Shown piece by piece: positions 35,389 through 43,848 of a stretch of 64,000 nucleotides of DNA (position 1 is the stretch's first letter; each line of letters starts with the position of its first letter). Location of the stretch: assembly GCF_013911645.1 (NCBI RefSeq), contig NZ_JACESV010000002.1, positions 1,220,774-1,284,773 on the forward strand, read 5' to 3'. A program made the translations under genes and the position numbers. The notes under the pieces were generated by a model, which saw nothing but the letters and a program-made list of their open reading frames with translations, was not told where the DNA came from and made no database searches. Source of the DNA: Allomuricauda sp. GTDB lineage: Bacteria; Bacteroidota; Bacteroidia; Flavobacteriales; Flavobacteriaceae.

Positions 35389-36112
35389 TAAAAAGAAGTA
35401 CACCTACATTTGGGTATCCGCAATCATCTTGATTTTTGGGATTTTTGCCGTGTACGAAATTACAAAACGTGTAAAAGGGGGCACAGTCGTGGAAAACGAC
35501 CGTATGAGTGTTCCAAACAAAAATACCAAAGTGGGTTTTGTGGTAAACCAGGGAGAAAAACGCAGAGTTCCCGACTTTTCATTTTACAATCAGGATAGCG
35601 TATTAGTTACCAACGAAGATTATTTGGGGAAGGTTTATGTGGTGGAATTCTTCTTTACCACCTGTCCTACCATTTGCCCTGTAATGACCAAGAACTTGGT
35701 AGAACTACAGGAAACCTTTAAAGGAGATGAGGATTTTGGGGTGGCATCCTTTACCATTAACCCACGGTACGATACACCATCTGTGCTTACCAAGTATGCC
35801 AAAAAATATGGGATTACGGATAAGGATTGGCACTTGTTGACAGGTGATCAGGACAAGATCTATCAATTGGCACAAGAAGGATTTTACATCTTTGCCAACG
35901 AAGACCAAGATGCCCCGGGCGGATTTGAGCATTCCGGTATGTTCGCATTGGTTGATAAAAATGGATATATTCGTTCGCGTAAAGATGAGTTTGGCAACCC
36001 GCTAATCTATTATCGCGGTACCATTACAGAAGAGCAAGGAGTAAACTCAGACGGGGAAACCCAACAGATTACGATATTAAAAGAGGACATTAAAAAACTA
36101 TTGGCAGAATGA
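35369..36112 (+). CDS. SCO1/SenC family copper chaperone
   Basis: Delivers copper to the CuA site of oxidase subunit II. A membrane helix (residues about 11-30) is followed by a thioredoxin-like domain with the copper motif CPTICPVMTKN (CxxxC) near residue 98 and a distal histidine in FEHSGMFALVDKNG. The length, 247 residues, fits. Its start lies inside the end of the cysteine-free paralog, and its own end overlaps the DUF420 gene by 4 bp. The cluster therefore encodes oxidase maturation factors. Confidence 0.93.
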   Translation: MPTGANNKKKYTYIWVSAIILIFGIFAVYEITKRVKGGTVVENDRMSVPNKNTKVGFVVNQGEKRRVPDFSFYNQDSVLVTNEDYLGKVYVVEFFFTTCPTICPVMTKNLVELQETFKGDEDFGVASFTINPRYDTPSVLTKYAKKYGITDKDWHLLTGDQDKIYQLAQEGFYIFANEDQDAPGGFEHSGMFALVDKNGYIRSRKDEFGNPLIYYRGTITEEQGVNSDGETQQITILKEDIKKLLAE

Positions 36113-36645
36113 CCGATGAAATTTCTTTAAAGGAAAAACGGTATAATAGATTGATAACCGTAATTTCCATTGCAATACCTTTAGTGGTTGCCGTATTGTT
36201 TAGGTACAAGATCCCAAATGCAAAACCATTATCTTTTTTGCCGCCGATCTATGCGGGAATCAATGGTTTAACCTCTATATTGCTTATTGTTGCATTTATA
36301 GCCATTAAAAATGGCAGACAATTGATACACCGTAGGTTGATGACGACCAATATTGTGCTTTCAGCATTGTTTCTGATTATGTATGTAGCCTATCATATGA
36401 CCTCTGAAACGACTGTTTTTGGTGGAGAAGGACCCATTAAATTTGTTTATTACTTTATTTTGATGACGCACATTGTCTTGTCCATATCGGTAATTCCTTT
36501 GGTGTTGATCACATATTCAAAAGTGTATTTGGACGATTTTGAAAGTCATAGGCAATGGGCAAAATATACCTTCCCAATATGGCTATATGTTGCGGTTACC
36601 GGAGTTCTGGTCTATGTGATGATTTCACCCTATTATCAATATTGA
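36109..36645 (+). CDS. DUF420 membrane protein, CtaM-like oxidase assembly factor
   Basis: A 178-residue DUF420 protein with five predicted helices. Family landmarks: LPPIYAGINGLTSILLIVAF, HRRLMTTNIVLSALFLIMYV, YFILMTHIVLSISVIPLVL and HRQWAKYTFPIWLYVAVTGV. CtaM of Gram-positive bacteria, from this family, is needed for heme-A oxidase function. The 4-bp ATGA overlap with the SCO gene indicates coupled translation. Confidence 0.85.
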   Translation: MTDEISLKEKRYNRLITVISIAIPLVVAVLFRYKIPNAKPLSFLPPIYAGINGLTSILLIVAFIAIKNGRQLIHRRLMTTNIVLSALFLIMYVAYHMTSETTVFGGEGPIKFVYYFILMTHIVLSISVIPLVLITYSKVYLDDFESHRQWAKYTFPIWLYVAVTGVLVYVMISPYYQY

Positions 36646-36652
36646 TTTTTCC

Positions 36653-36865
36653 ATGAAAACAAAATTGCTGTTAATTCTACTTGTTATATTGGTTTTCCCA
36701 ACTGTGTCGGAAGCCCAGTGTGCTATGTGCCGTGCAGTTGTAGAAAGTGAATCCGATGGAAAAACTGCAGAGGCGATCAATAACGGAATTGTTTACCTAA
36801 TGGCCGTGCCCTATGTACTGGTGGCTGGCCTTTTCTACTTCATTTATAGAAAAATGAGAAGCTAA
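36653..36865 (+). CDS. Small membrane protein with a CxxC motif
   Basis: A 70-residue protein with a signal peptide or first helix (residues about 1-21), a short periplasmic segment QCAMCRAVVESE containing CAMC, and a C-terminal helix (about residues 44-64) ending in basic residues. The start is 7 bp after the DUF420 gene, so it belongs to the copper-chaperone operon. The CxxC could bind copper or act as a thiol reagent in CuA assembly; this is inference. I do not recognise a named family. Confidence 0.75.
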   Translation: MKTKLLLILLVILVFPTVSEAQCAMCRAVVESESDGKTAEAINNGIVYLMAVPYVLVAGLFYFIYRKMRS

Positions 36866-36967
36866 AATAGCTTTTCTGCACAAGTTTTACCTTACACTGT
36901 ATATTTAGTAAGTTTGATTGTCTTATTGATAGACGCTTGCGTGACTCATTAATCAAAATAGCCGACC

Positions 36968-37108
36968 TTGTTCGACCTGGAACAGTGGCCAAAATATTTG
37001 GCACCTCAATAAAGAATCAACTACATTTTTTTAAGCGTACTATCTGTTGTCACGGGCATCTCTATTTGGGTAATGCTACCTGGGTTTTGCCAAGGAATGG
37101 GTGATTAA
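36968..37108 (+). pseudogene. Decayed fragment of an ABC permease of the MacB/FtsX type
   Basis: Three short frames join to reproduce the N-terminus of the permease encoded at 37903. LFDLEQW (from 36968) then KIFGTSIKNQLHFF in the next frame, then FLSVLSVVTGISIWVMLPGF to a stop at 37106-37108. They align with MFDRDVWQEIF, NTIKTNKLRTFL and TGFSVGWAIFILVMLL of the intact gene. Two frameshifts and early loss of the rest show it is a relic. The surrounding 343-bp gap (36866-37208) holds nothing else except an inverted repeat near 37165. Confidence 0.65.
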
Positions 37109-37164
37109 ATCCGTCGTTAGGAAAAAAAAGTAAAAAATCTTGTAACAATTTAACAACATTACTG

Positions 37165-37190
37165 TCTTACTTGCAGAGGTAAACGTAAGA
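37165..37190. promoter_or_regulatory. Inverted repeat upstream of the exporter operon
   Basis: TCTTAC (37165-37170) and GTAAGA (37185-37190) form an inverted repeat with 14 bp between, ending 18 bp before the ATPase start. It might be an operator or part of the leader; support is weak. Confidence 0.25.
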
Positions 37191-37208
37191 TAGCTAACAT
37201 CATCAATC

Positions 37209-37910
37209 ATGATTGAAATCAAAGATCTTCATAAATCCTATAAGATGGGGAGTAATTCCCTCCATGTTTTAAAGGGGATAAATTTTAAAGTAAAAGAAGG
37301 GGAGCTTGTGGCCATTATGGGGTCTTCGGGATCTGGAAAATCCACATTGTTGAACATTTTGGGAATGTTGGACGGAGCGGATTCCGGTGAGTATACCTTG
37401 GATGGTGTGCCGATTAAAAACCTGAGCGAAACCAAGGCTGCCCAATATAGGAACAAATTCTTGGGATTCATCTTTCAATCCTTCAACTTGATCAATTATA
37501 AAAGTGCCTTGGAGAATGTGGCCCTTCCGCTCTATTATCAAAAAGTGCCCAGAAAGGAGCGCCAAGAAAAGGCCATGAAGTATTTGGAGCGAGTTGGCTT
37601 AAAACCATGGGCGGACCACTTGCCCAGTGAACTTTCCGGAGGTCAAAAGCAAAGGGTGGCCATTGCGCGAGCCATGGCTGCAGAACCCAAAGTGCTTTTG
37701 GCGGATGAGCCAACGGGTGCCTTGGACAGTACAACTTCTTATGAGGTCATGGACCTTATCCAAAAAATCAACGATGACGGCAATACCATATTAGTGGTTA
37801 CCCACGAGGAAGATATAGCCCACATGTGCAAACGTATAGTACACCTTAAGGATGGTGTTATCGTAGAAGATAAAAAAGTCGAACAAGTAAGAGCAGAACA
37901 GTATGTTTGA
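37209..37910 (+). CDS. ABC transporter ATP-binding protein (MacB/LolD-like exporter)
   Basis: A 233-residue ATPase of the type that partners FtsX-like permeases. Walker A GSSGSGKST, Q-loop FQSFNLINYKSALENV, signature LSGGQKQRVAIARA and Walker B VLLADEPTGALDS are intact. It is the first gene of an exporter operon with two permeases, an HlyD-type adaptor and a TolC protein. The permease start overlaps its end by 8 bp. The substrate is unknown: lipids, small peptides or toxic compounds are possible. Confidence 0.92.
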   Translation: MIEIKDLHKSYKMGSNSLHVLKGINFKVKEGELVAIMGSSGSGKSTLLNILGMLDGADSGEYTLDGVPIKNLSETKAAQYRNKFLGFIFQSFNLINYKSALENVALPLYYQKVPRKERQEKAMKYLERVGLKPWADHLPSELSGGQKQRVAIARAMAAEPKVLLADEPTGALDSTTSYEVMDLIQKINDDGNTILVVTHEEDIAHMCKRIVHLKDGVIVEDKKVEQVRAEQYV

Positions 37911-39132
37911 TCGAGACGTTTGGCAGGAAATATTCAATACGATCAAAACCAATAAGCTGAGAACTTTTTTGACAGGTTTCTCCGTGGGGTGGGCCATCTT
38001 TATTTTGGTAATGTTGCTCGCTTCGGTAAACGGTATGCAGAATGGTTTTGTTGGTCAGTTCAACGATGATGCCACCAACTCTATATTTGTTCGCCCAGGA
38101 ACTACATCCAAAGCATATGGTGGTTTTGAAGCTGGCAGACGTATTCAATTAAAAAATGATGATTTAGAATATATCAAGCAGAGCTTTTCTAAAGATATTG
38201 AATACATAAGTGCCCGATATTATGCCAACGCAGCGGCAAGGTATAAAGACGAAACAGGCTCATATTCCGTGCAGGCAACCCATCCCGATCATCAGGCCAT
38301 AGAAAAAACCTTGGTTGTTGCCGGTAGGTATATTAATGAGGCAGATATTGTCAATAAGGCCAAAGTAGCAGTAATCGGCAGAAAAGTGGCCGAAGATCTG
38401 TTCAAAAAAGAAGACCCTCTTGGAAAGTTTATAGAGTTCAATGGTTTACCCTTTAGGGTAATCGGGATTTTTACCGATGATGGCGATGACAATGCGGAAA
38501 GAAGAATTTATGCGCCAGTGAGTACCTATCAACGCATTTATGGCAATACCAACGAAATTGCCAGTATTGCCTTGACCTATAATCCCAATTATGATTTGAC
38601 AGAGGCATTGGCATTTTCCGAAAGATTGGAAATGTTGATGAAAAGACGCCACAAAATCGCTCCGGACGATCAAGCAGGCCTTAATGTTTGGAACTATGCA
38701 GAAGCCTTTGAAAATATCAGCAGTTTTACATCGGTTTTAAAAGGAATCGGTATCGGAGTTGGTTTTTTGATCCTCGTTGCAGGAATCGTTGGTATCGGAA
38801 ATATTATGGTATTTACGATCAAGGAAAGAACAAAAGAAATCGGGGTGCGGAAAGCACTTGGAGCAAGACCACGTCAAATAATAAACTTGGTATTGTTGGA
38901 ATCCGTTTTTATTACCGCCATTTCTGGTTTTGTGGGATTGTTGTTTGCTTGGATGATTTTGGCAGCGGTAGGCCCCATGATAGAAACACCTGCCTTTAGC
39001 AACCCCTCTGTAAATCTTTCCACCGTGGTTACGGCCACCATTATTTTGATAATTGCAGGAGTATTGGCAGGGCTATTACCGGCCATGAAAGCTGCAAATG
39101 TTAAACCCATTGTTGCACTAAGTGATATATAG
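37903..39132 (+). CDS. ABC transporter permease, MacB/FtsX-like (first)
   Basis: A 409-residue permease with an N-terminal helix (LRTFLTGFSVGWAIFILVML), a large periplasmic MacB-type core domain (residues about 50-270) and three C-terminal helices (from GIGIGVGFLILVAGIVGIGN, with KERTKEIGVRKALGARPRQI between). It should pair with the second permease to form a heterodimeric transporter. It overlaps the ATPase gene and is 2 bp before the next permease. The relic at 36968-37108 is a decayed relative of its first 50 residues. Confidence 0.92.
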   Translation: MFDRDVWQEIFNTIKTNKLRTFLTGFSVGWAIFILVMLLASVNGMQNGFVGQFNDDATNSIFVRPGTTSKAYGGFEAGRRIQLKNDDLEYIKQSFSKDIEYISARYYANAAARYKDETGSYSVQATHPDHQAIEKTLVVAGRYINEADIVNKAKVAVIGRKVAEDLFKKEDPLGKFIEFNGLPFRVIGIFTDDGDDNAERRIYAPVSTYQRIYGNTNEIASIALTYNPNYDLTEALAFSERLEMLMKRRHKIAPDDQAGLNVWNYAEAFENISSFTSVLKGIGIGVGFLILVAGIVGIGNIMVFTIKERTKEIGVRKALGARPRQIINLVLLESVFITAISGFVGLLFAWMILAAVGPMIETPAFSNPSVNLSTVVTATIILIIAGVLAGLLPAMKAANVKPIVALSDI

Positions 39133-39134
39133 TT

Positions 39135-40391
39135 ATGTGGTTATTTGATAAGGATTTGTGGATAGAAATTTTTCATACGCTGAGCAAGAATATGTTCAGG
39201 ACCTTCCTAACTATGTTGGGTGTAATTTTCGCCATGATCATCTTGGTGCTCTTATTGGGGTCGGCCAATGGAATGAACAATGGTTTCAATAAAATTTTTG
39301 CAGGAACAGCCTCGAACAGCTTGTTTGTTTGGGGACAATCAACCTCCGAACCCTACAAAGGTTTTGAACGTGGGCGAAGAATCCGTTACAAGCTCGAAGA
39401 TGCGGACATTTTAAAAAGACAGATTCCGGAGATTGAGGTGCTGGCACCACGAATTGAGCTGGCCAGTCACAGAGGAACCGTAACCGTTTACAGAAATGGA
39501 CAGACAAGTGGTTCTGCAGTGTACGGAGACTTTCCGGAAATAGACAACATCACCAAAAAGAAACTGGTGGAAGGCAGGTTCTTGAACCAGACCGATATTG
39601 AACATTCCAAAAAAGTATGTGTTATTGGCGAAGAAACCTATAAACTTCTATTTGATAAAGGGGATAATGCCATAGGCGAGGATATCCGTATCAACGGTGT
39701 ATATTTTAGTGTGGTGGGAATTTATAAACCCAACAACAACATTAATATTGATGGGGAAAATGCAGTATTTATACCCTTTTCCACTTTTCAAAAAGCCTTT
39801 AATTCTGGCGATAGGATGGGATGGATGGCCATTGCCGTCGAAGAGAATACACCAGTGCCCTTTGTAGAAAGTCAGATCAAGAGCATTTTAAAGGCCAAGT
39901 ATGATATCCACCCCGATGACGAGCGTGCCATAGGAAGCTTCGATATGTCGGAGATATTCAATAACATCACGGCATTTACAACGGTCCTAAAAGGATTTTC
40001 CTTTTTTGTGGGAATCTTCACATTACTGGCGGGCGTGATAGCCATTAGTAATATTCTGCTGATCACGGTAAAGGAGCGTACACAAGAGATAGGAGTGCGT
40101 AGGGCCTTGGGTGCAACCCCGGTCATCGTAAAACGTCAAATTGTTGTGGAAGCCATTGTTTTAACAGCATTTGCAGGTTTGGTAGGATTTGCGGTTGCAG
40201 TAGGAATATTATCCATTTTGGATGCCATGTTTGGCAGCGGGGAGAATTTCCCTTTTGTGCAGCCCATGATCAGCATCCCACAGTTTATCATATCATTTAT
40301 TTTAATGGTAGGGCTGAGTGTGCTCATAGGCCTATTGCCAGCCAACCGGGCCGTAAAAATTAAGCCCATAGACGCACTAAGAGAAGAATAA
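39135..40391 (+). CDS. ABC transporter permease, MacB/FtsX-like (second)
   Basis: A 418-residue paralog of the preceding permease with the same layout: helix 1 (TFLTMLGVIFAMIILVLLLG), periplasmic core domain, then three helices with KERTQEIGVRRALGATPVIV. Two adjacent, non-identical permeases suggest an obligate heterodimer. It is followed after 38 bp by the adaptor gene. Confidence 0.92.
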   Translation: MWLFDKDLWIEIFHTLSKNMFRTFLTMLGVIFAMIILVLLLGSANGMNNGFNKIFAGTASNSLFVWGQSTSEPYKGFERGRRIRYKLEDADILKRQIPEIEVLAPRIELASHRGTVTVYRNGQTSGSAVYGDFPEIDNITKKKLVEGRFLNQTDIEHSKKVCVIGEETYKLLFDKGDNAIGEDIRINGVYFSVVGIYKPNNNINIDGENAVFIPFSTFQKAFNSGDRMGWMAIAVEENTPVPFVESQIKSILKAKYDIHPDDERAIGSFDMSEIFNNITAFTTVLKGFSFFVGIFTLLAGVIAISNILLITVKERTQEIGVRRALGATPVIVKRQIVVEAIVLTAFAGLVGFAVAVGILSILDAMFGSGENFPFVQPMISIPQFIISFILMVGLSVLIGLLPANRAVKIKPIDALREE

Positions 40392-40429
40392 TCATCAATA
40401 CAATTAAATAACGAATCAAATAAGCAAGA

Positions 40430-41548
40430 ATGAACAAGTATGTAAAATACGGATTGATAGGGGTAGTGGTCATTGGTATTTTGGCCGCCGTTGTCTACTT
40501 TTTAAAGCAGAACAGTACTCCTGTAGAGCTGTATAAAACCGAAACAGCAGAACGAAAGGACATCGTAAATAAAGTAATCGTTACCGGAAAGGTGATACCT
40601 GAGGATGAAATCAACATCAAACCTCAAATTTCCGGGATTATAGACAAAATCCTATTGGAAGAAGGAGCCAAGGTAAAGTCCGGTGACCTTATCGCAGTAA
40701 TAAAAGTGGTTCCCAACGAGCAATCCGTGAACCAAGCCGCAGGAAGGGTCCGCAATGCAGAATTGGCCCTTAACAATGCCAAAATAGAGTACGATAGAAA
40801 CAAAACGCTGTTTGACAAAGGTGTTATCTCCAGTCAGGACTTTAACAACTTAAAGTTGACCTATGACCAGGCATTGCAAGAATTAAAAAATGCCCAGGCC
40901 GATTATCAGATTATCAGAAAAGGCTCCGCGGGAGGTTCCGCCAGTGCAAACACCAACATTAGGGCAACTGTTTCCGGAACTATTCTTGAGATTCCTGTAA
41001 AAGAAGGAGATCAGGTGATCCAAAGCAACAACTTTAACGAAGGGACCACCATAGCCACCATCGCCGATATGTCCAAAATGATTTTTGAAGGTGAAGTGGA
41101 CGAGGCCGAGGTTGGAAAGTTAAGTGTGGGAATGCCATTGGAAATAAGCCTTGGAGCCTTGGAGGAGCAAAAATTCGATGCCAAATTAAAATTCATTGCA
41201 CCTAAAGGGGTGGAAGAAGAAGGTGCTGTTCAGTTTAAGATTGAAGGTGATTTGGATGTAAAGGAAACCGATAGCACCTCGTATGTGCGGGCCGGGTACA
41301 GTGCAAATGCTTCCATTGTTTTGGAAGAGAAAAAGGATGTGTTGGCCATAAAAGAAGCTTTGCTTCAGTTTGATAAGGAGACCGAAAAACCATACGTGGA
41401 AGTACAGACAGGCGAAAACGAATTCGAACGCAAAGATCTTGAATTGGGGGTTAGTGATGGTATAGACGTAGAAATTGTTTCAGGCATTGGCGAAGATGAT
41501 AAGATCAAAGTCTGGAACAAGCTCGAGAAGAAATCTGAAGAGGATTAA
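40430..41548 (+). CDS. HlyD/MacA-like periplasmic adaptor protein
   Basis: A 372-residue membrane-fusion protein linking the permeases to the outer-membrane channel. N-terminal helix (residues about 5-24), a lipoyl-like half (KPQISGIIDKILLEEGAKVK), a helical hairpin (residues about 100-160, NAELALNNAKIEYDRNKTLF), the second half (IRATVSGTILEIPVKEGDQV) and beta-barrel domains are visible. It is MacA-like in context and structure. It is followed 3 bp later by the frame that contains the TolC gene. Confidence 0.92.
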   Translation: MNKYVKYGLIGVVVIGILAAVVYFLKQNSTPVELYKTETAERKDIVNKVIVTGKVIPEDEINIKPQISGIIDKILLEEGAKVKSGDLIAVIKVVPNEQSVNQAAGRVRNAELALNNAKIEYDRNKTLFDKGVISSQDFNNLKLTYDQALQELKNAQADYQIIRKGSAGGSASANTNIRATVSGTILEIPVKEGDQVIQSNNFNEGTTIATIADMSKMIFEGEVDEAEVGKLSVGMPLEISLGALEEQKFDAKLKFIAPKGVEEEGAVQFKIEGDLDVKETDSTSYVRAGYSANASIVLEEKKDVLAIKEALLQFDKETEKPYVEVQTGENEFERKDLELGVSDGIDVEIVSGIGEDDKIKVWNKLEKKSEED

Positions 41549-41590
41549 TCCATGCTGACCATCATTTTACAAACCAAAATCAAAAAACGA

Positions 41591-42940
41591 ATGAAAAATA
41601 GCATAACGTTACTACTATTATTGTTCGCCGTTACCTTGACCAGTGCACAAGTACGTCAATGGACGCTTCAGGAGTGTGTGGAATACGCGGTGGAGAACAA
41701 TTTGACCGTAGAACAATTTGAACTAGATCTGGAAAACGCTAAAATAGATAAGTCCGATGCCATAGGAAACATGCTTCCTAGTTTAAATGGATCAACATCG
41801 GTATCGAGTAATACAGGTTTCTCCATTAACCCAACAAACAACCTGCCTACAAACAGCACGGCAAATAACATGAACATTGGTGTTAGCTCCAATGTAACCC
41901 TTTTTGATGGCTTGAGGAACATGCACCAATTGAACAGGGCAAAAATGAATGCCATTGCCAACCAATATCGTTTGGATAATTTAAAGGACGATATTCGTTT
42001 AAATGTGGCCAATGCCTATTTACAGGTACTTTCCAACAAGGAGCAATTAAAAACCTTTAAAGCGCAATACGCCGTTACGGAACAAGACTTGAAAAGGACC
42101 AAGGAGCTGGTGGAATCTGGAGTTGTGCCAAGGGGGGATCTTTTGGAGATTGAGGCAACCGCTGCCAATCAAGAACAGCAGATTGTGAACGGTGAAAGCA
42201 ATGTTTTGATCGCTCGTGTTAATTTGGCACAATTGCTACAGATAACCGATTACGAAAACTTTGATATTGCAGAAGAGGAGTTCGAAATTCCGCCTTCGGA
42301 TATCCTTAAAAACTCTCCAAAGGTAATTTTTGATAAGGCCTTGGGTTTTAGAAACGATATTAAATTCTCCGAATCCAATGTGGATTTGGCCGAACAGGAC
42401 CTTAAGATTGCCAAAGGTGCTTATTTGCCGACCTTGTCTGCATTTTTCCAGTACGGTACAAGATATTCCGATGTGACCCAAATACCTGACGGTGATGGAA
42501 TTCCCTACACGCCGAACCTAACGGACCAGTTATGGATTTTTGATGGTATAAGTTACGGGGCACAATTGAACATACCCATATTTAACGGATGGAGCACTCG
42601 TAACAACGTGATGCGATCTAAGATCAGTCTGGAAAAAGCAAAATTGCAATTTAAACAGGATAAGCTGGACTTGGAAAACACTATCCAACAGGCCTATGTG
42701 GATGTAAGTACTTTTGAAAAGGCTTATATCGCAGCAGAAAAAACTTTGGAAGCCAGACGTTTGGCCTACGAATATGCCAAAGAGCGTTTTGATGTTGGAT
42801 TAATGAACGCTTTTGACTTTAGTCAAGCACAGTCCAGAGTGGAAAATGCCCAAGCCGATGTGATCCGCACCAAGTACGATTATATCTTCCGGTTGAAAAT
42901 ATTGGAGTTCTACTTCGGGTTGCCCATTTCATTAAACTAA
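41591..42940 (+). CDS. TolC family outer-membrane efflux protein
   Basis: Outer-membrane channel for the tripartite exporter. A signal peptide (MKNSITLLLLLFAVTLTSAQ) precedes two repeats of the TolC-type coiled helical/beta structure (QWTLQECVEYAVENNLTVEQ, then RNDIKFSESNVDLAEQDLKI in the second half). The ATG at 41591 is chosen because the signal peptide begins there; the frame is open to an ATG 13 codons upstream that would bury it. The length, 449 residues, is typical. It ends 3 bp before an inverted-repeat element. Confidence 0.92.
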   Translation: MKNSITLLLLLFAVTLTSAQVRQWTLQECVEYAVENNLTVEQFELDLENAKIDKSDAIGNMLPSLNGSTSVSSNTGFSINPTNNLPTNSTANNMNIGVSSNVTLFDGLRNMHQLNRAKMNAIANQYRLDNLKDDIRLNVANAYLQVLSNKEQLKTFKAQYAVTEQDLKRTKELVESGVVPRGDLLEIEATAANQEQQIVNGESNVLIARVNLAQLLQITDYENFDIAEEEFEIPPSDILKNSPKVIFDKALGFRNDIKFSESNVDLAEQDLKIAKGAYLPTLSAFFQYGTRYSDVTQIPDGDGIPYTPNLTDQLWIFDGISYGAQLNIPIFNGWSTRNNVMRSKISLEKAKLQFKQDKLDLENTIQQAYVDVSTFEKAYIAAEKTLEARRLAYEYAKERFDVGLMNAFDFSQAQSRVENAQADVIRTKYDYIFRLKILEFYFGLPISLN

Positions 42941-42943
42941 CTC

Positions 42944-43125
42944 GTAGTGCATTTTGATAAAAATTCGTCATTTCGAGTGGTTTTTGGTGGTTGAGCGAAG
43001 TCGAAACCAAAGAAAATTGTATCGAGAAAAGAATTTTCTTAAGCGTAAACCTTGTTCTCGGTACTTTTTCCTTCTGAAAAAACTCGAACTTGACGGTTTA
43101 TCGCAATATTATCAAAATGCACTAC
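42944..43125. repeat. 182-bp element with perfect 17-bp terminal inverted repeats
   Basis: GTAGTGCATTTTGATAA (42944-42960) and its exact complement TTATCAAAATGCACTAC (43109-43125). A nested imperfect pair is inside: CGTCATTTCGAGT near 42967 and ACTCGAACTTGACG near 43082. The interior TTGAGCGAAGTCGAAACC resembles motifs common in flavobacterial intergenic repeats. It has no open reading frame and starts 3 bp after the TolC stop codon. It may be a miniature inverted-repeat transposable element. Confidence 0.65.
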
Positions 43126-43148
43126 TGCACTAATACTGGTTAAACTAG

Positions 43149-43156
43149 TATCTTTG
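43149..43156 (+). promoter_or_regulatory. Putative -7 element for tsaB
   Basis: TATCTTTG fits TAnnTTTG and is 8 bp before the ATG at 43165. It overlaps a GTG at 43156 that would otherwise be a possible start, so the ATG is preferred and the leader is nearly absent. Confidence 0.5.
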
Positions 43157-43164
43157 TGGCCGCT

Positions 43165-43848
43165 ATGGCTATACTACTACATTTGGAAACCGCGACCACC
43201 AATTGCTCCGTAAGCATATCTAAGGATGACGACATCCTAGTCCTAAAAGAGAACAATGCCACAAGCTATTCGCATTCGGAACAATTGCATGTATTTATAA
43301 AAGAAGCCTTGAAAGAGGCTTCTTTGTCATTTTCGGACCTGGATGCCATTTCTATAAGTAAAGGGCCCGGTTCGTACACAGGACTCCGGATAGGGGTGTC
43401 CGCTGCCAAAGGGCTGTGCTTTTCTCTGGACATACCGTTGATTTCCGTGCCTACTTTACAAAGTATGGCGCATCAGGTGTATTTAAGCCCTGGAGAATTG
43501 GTGATTCCTGTACTGGATGCCAGACGTATGGAAGTCTATTCCTGTGTCTATGGTTCTGATTATAAAGAAGTACGAGAGACCCGTGCAGAGATTGTCAATG
43601 AGGAATCTTTTGCCGATTATGTTTCCGATACCAAAGTATATGTGGTGGGCAGTGGTGCAGAAAAATGTAGGGGTGTCCTGCAACACCCCAATTTTATTTT
43701 TAATGAATCTGTAGTTCCTTCTGCTAAGGAAATGGCTTCAATTGCCTTCCATAATAAATATATTTCCAAACAATTTGAGGATGTGGCCTATTTTGAACCT
43801 TACTACCTCAAAGACTTTGTCCTTCAGCAGAAAAAGAAAAAAAATTAA
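43165..43848 (+). CDS. tsaB: tRNA threonylcarbamoyladenosine modification protein TsaB
   Basis: TsaB helps TsaD and TsaE place the t6A modification at A37 of ANN-decoding tRNAs. Seen: the N-terminal ATPase-like strand MAILLHLETATTNCSVSISK, and ISISKGPGSYTGLRIGVSAAKGLC, the family's central motif. The length, 227 residues, is normal. Its stop codon overlaps the convergent MscS gene by 4 bp. Confidence 0.94.
   Translation: MAILLHLETATTNCSVSISKDDDILVLKENNATSYSHSEQLHVFIKEALKEASLSFSDLDAISISKGPGSYTGLRIGVSAAKGLCFSLDIPLISVPTLQSMAHQVYLSPGELVIPVLDARRMEVYSCVYGSDYKEVRETRAEIVNEESFADYVSDTKVYVVGSGAEKCRGVLQHPNFIFNESVVPSAKEMASIAFHNKYISKQFEDVAYFEPYYLKDFVLQQKKKKN

Noticed and set aside
41552..41590. Upstream ATG of the TolC-family gene
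   Set aside because: Starting there would place 13 extra residues before a clear signal peptide; the ATG at 41591 gives a normal signal.
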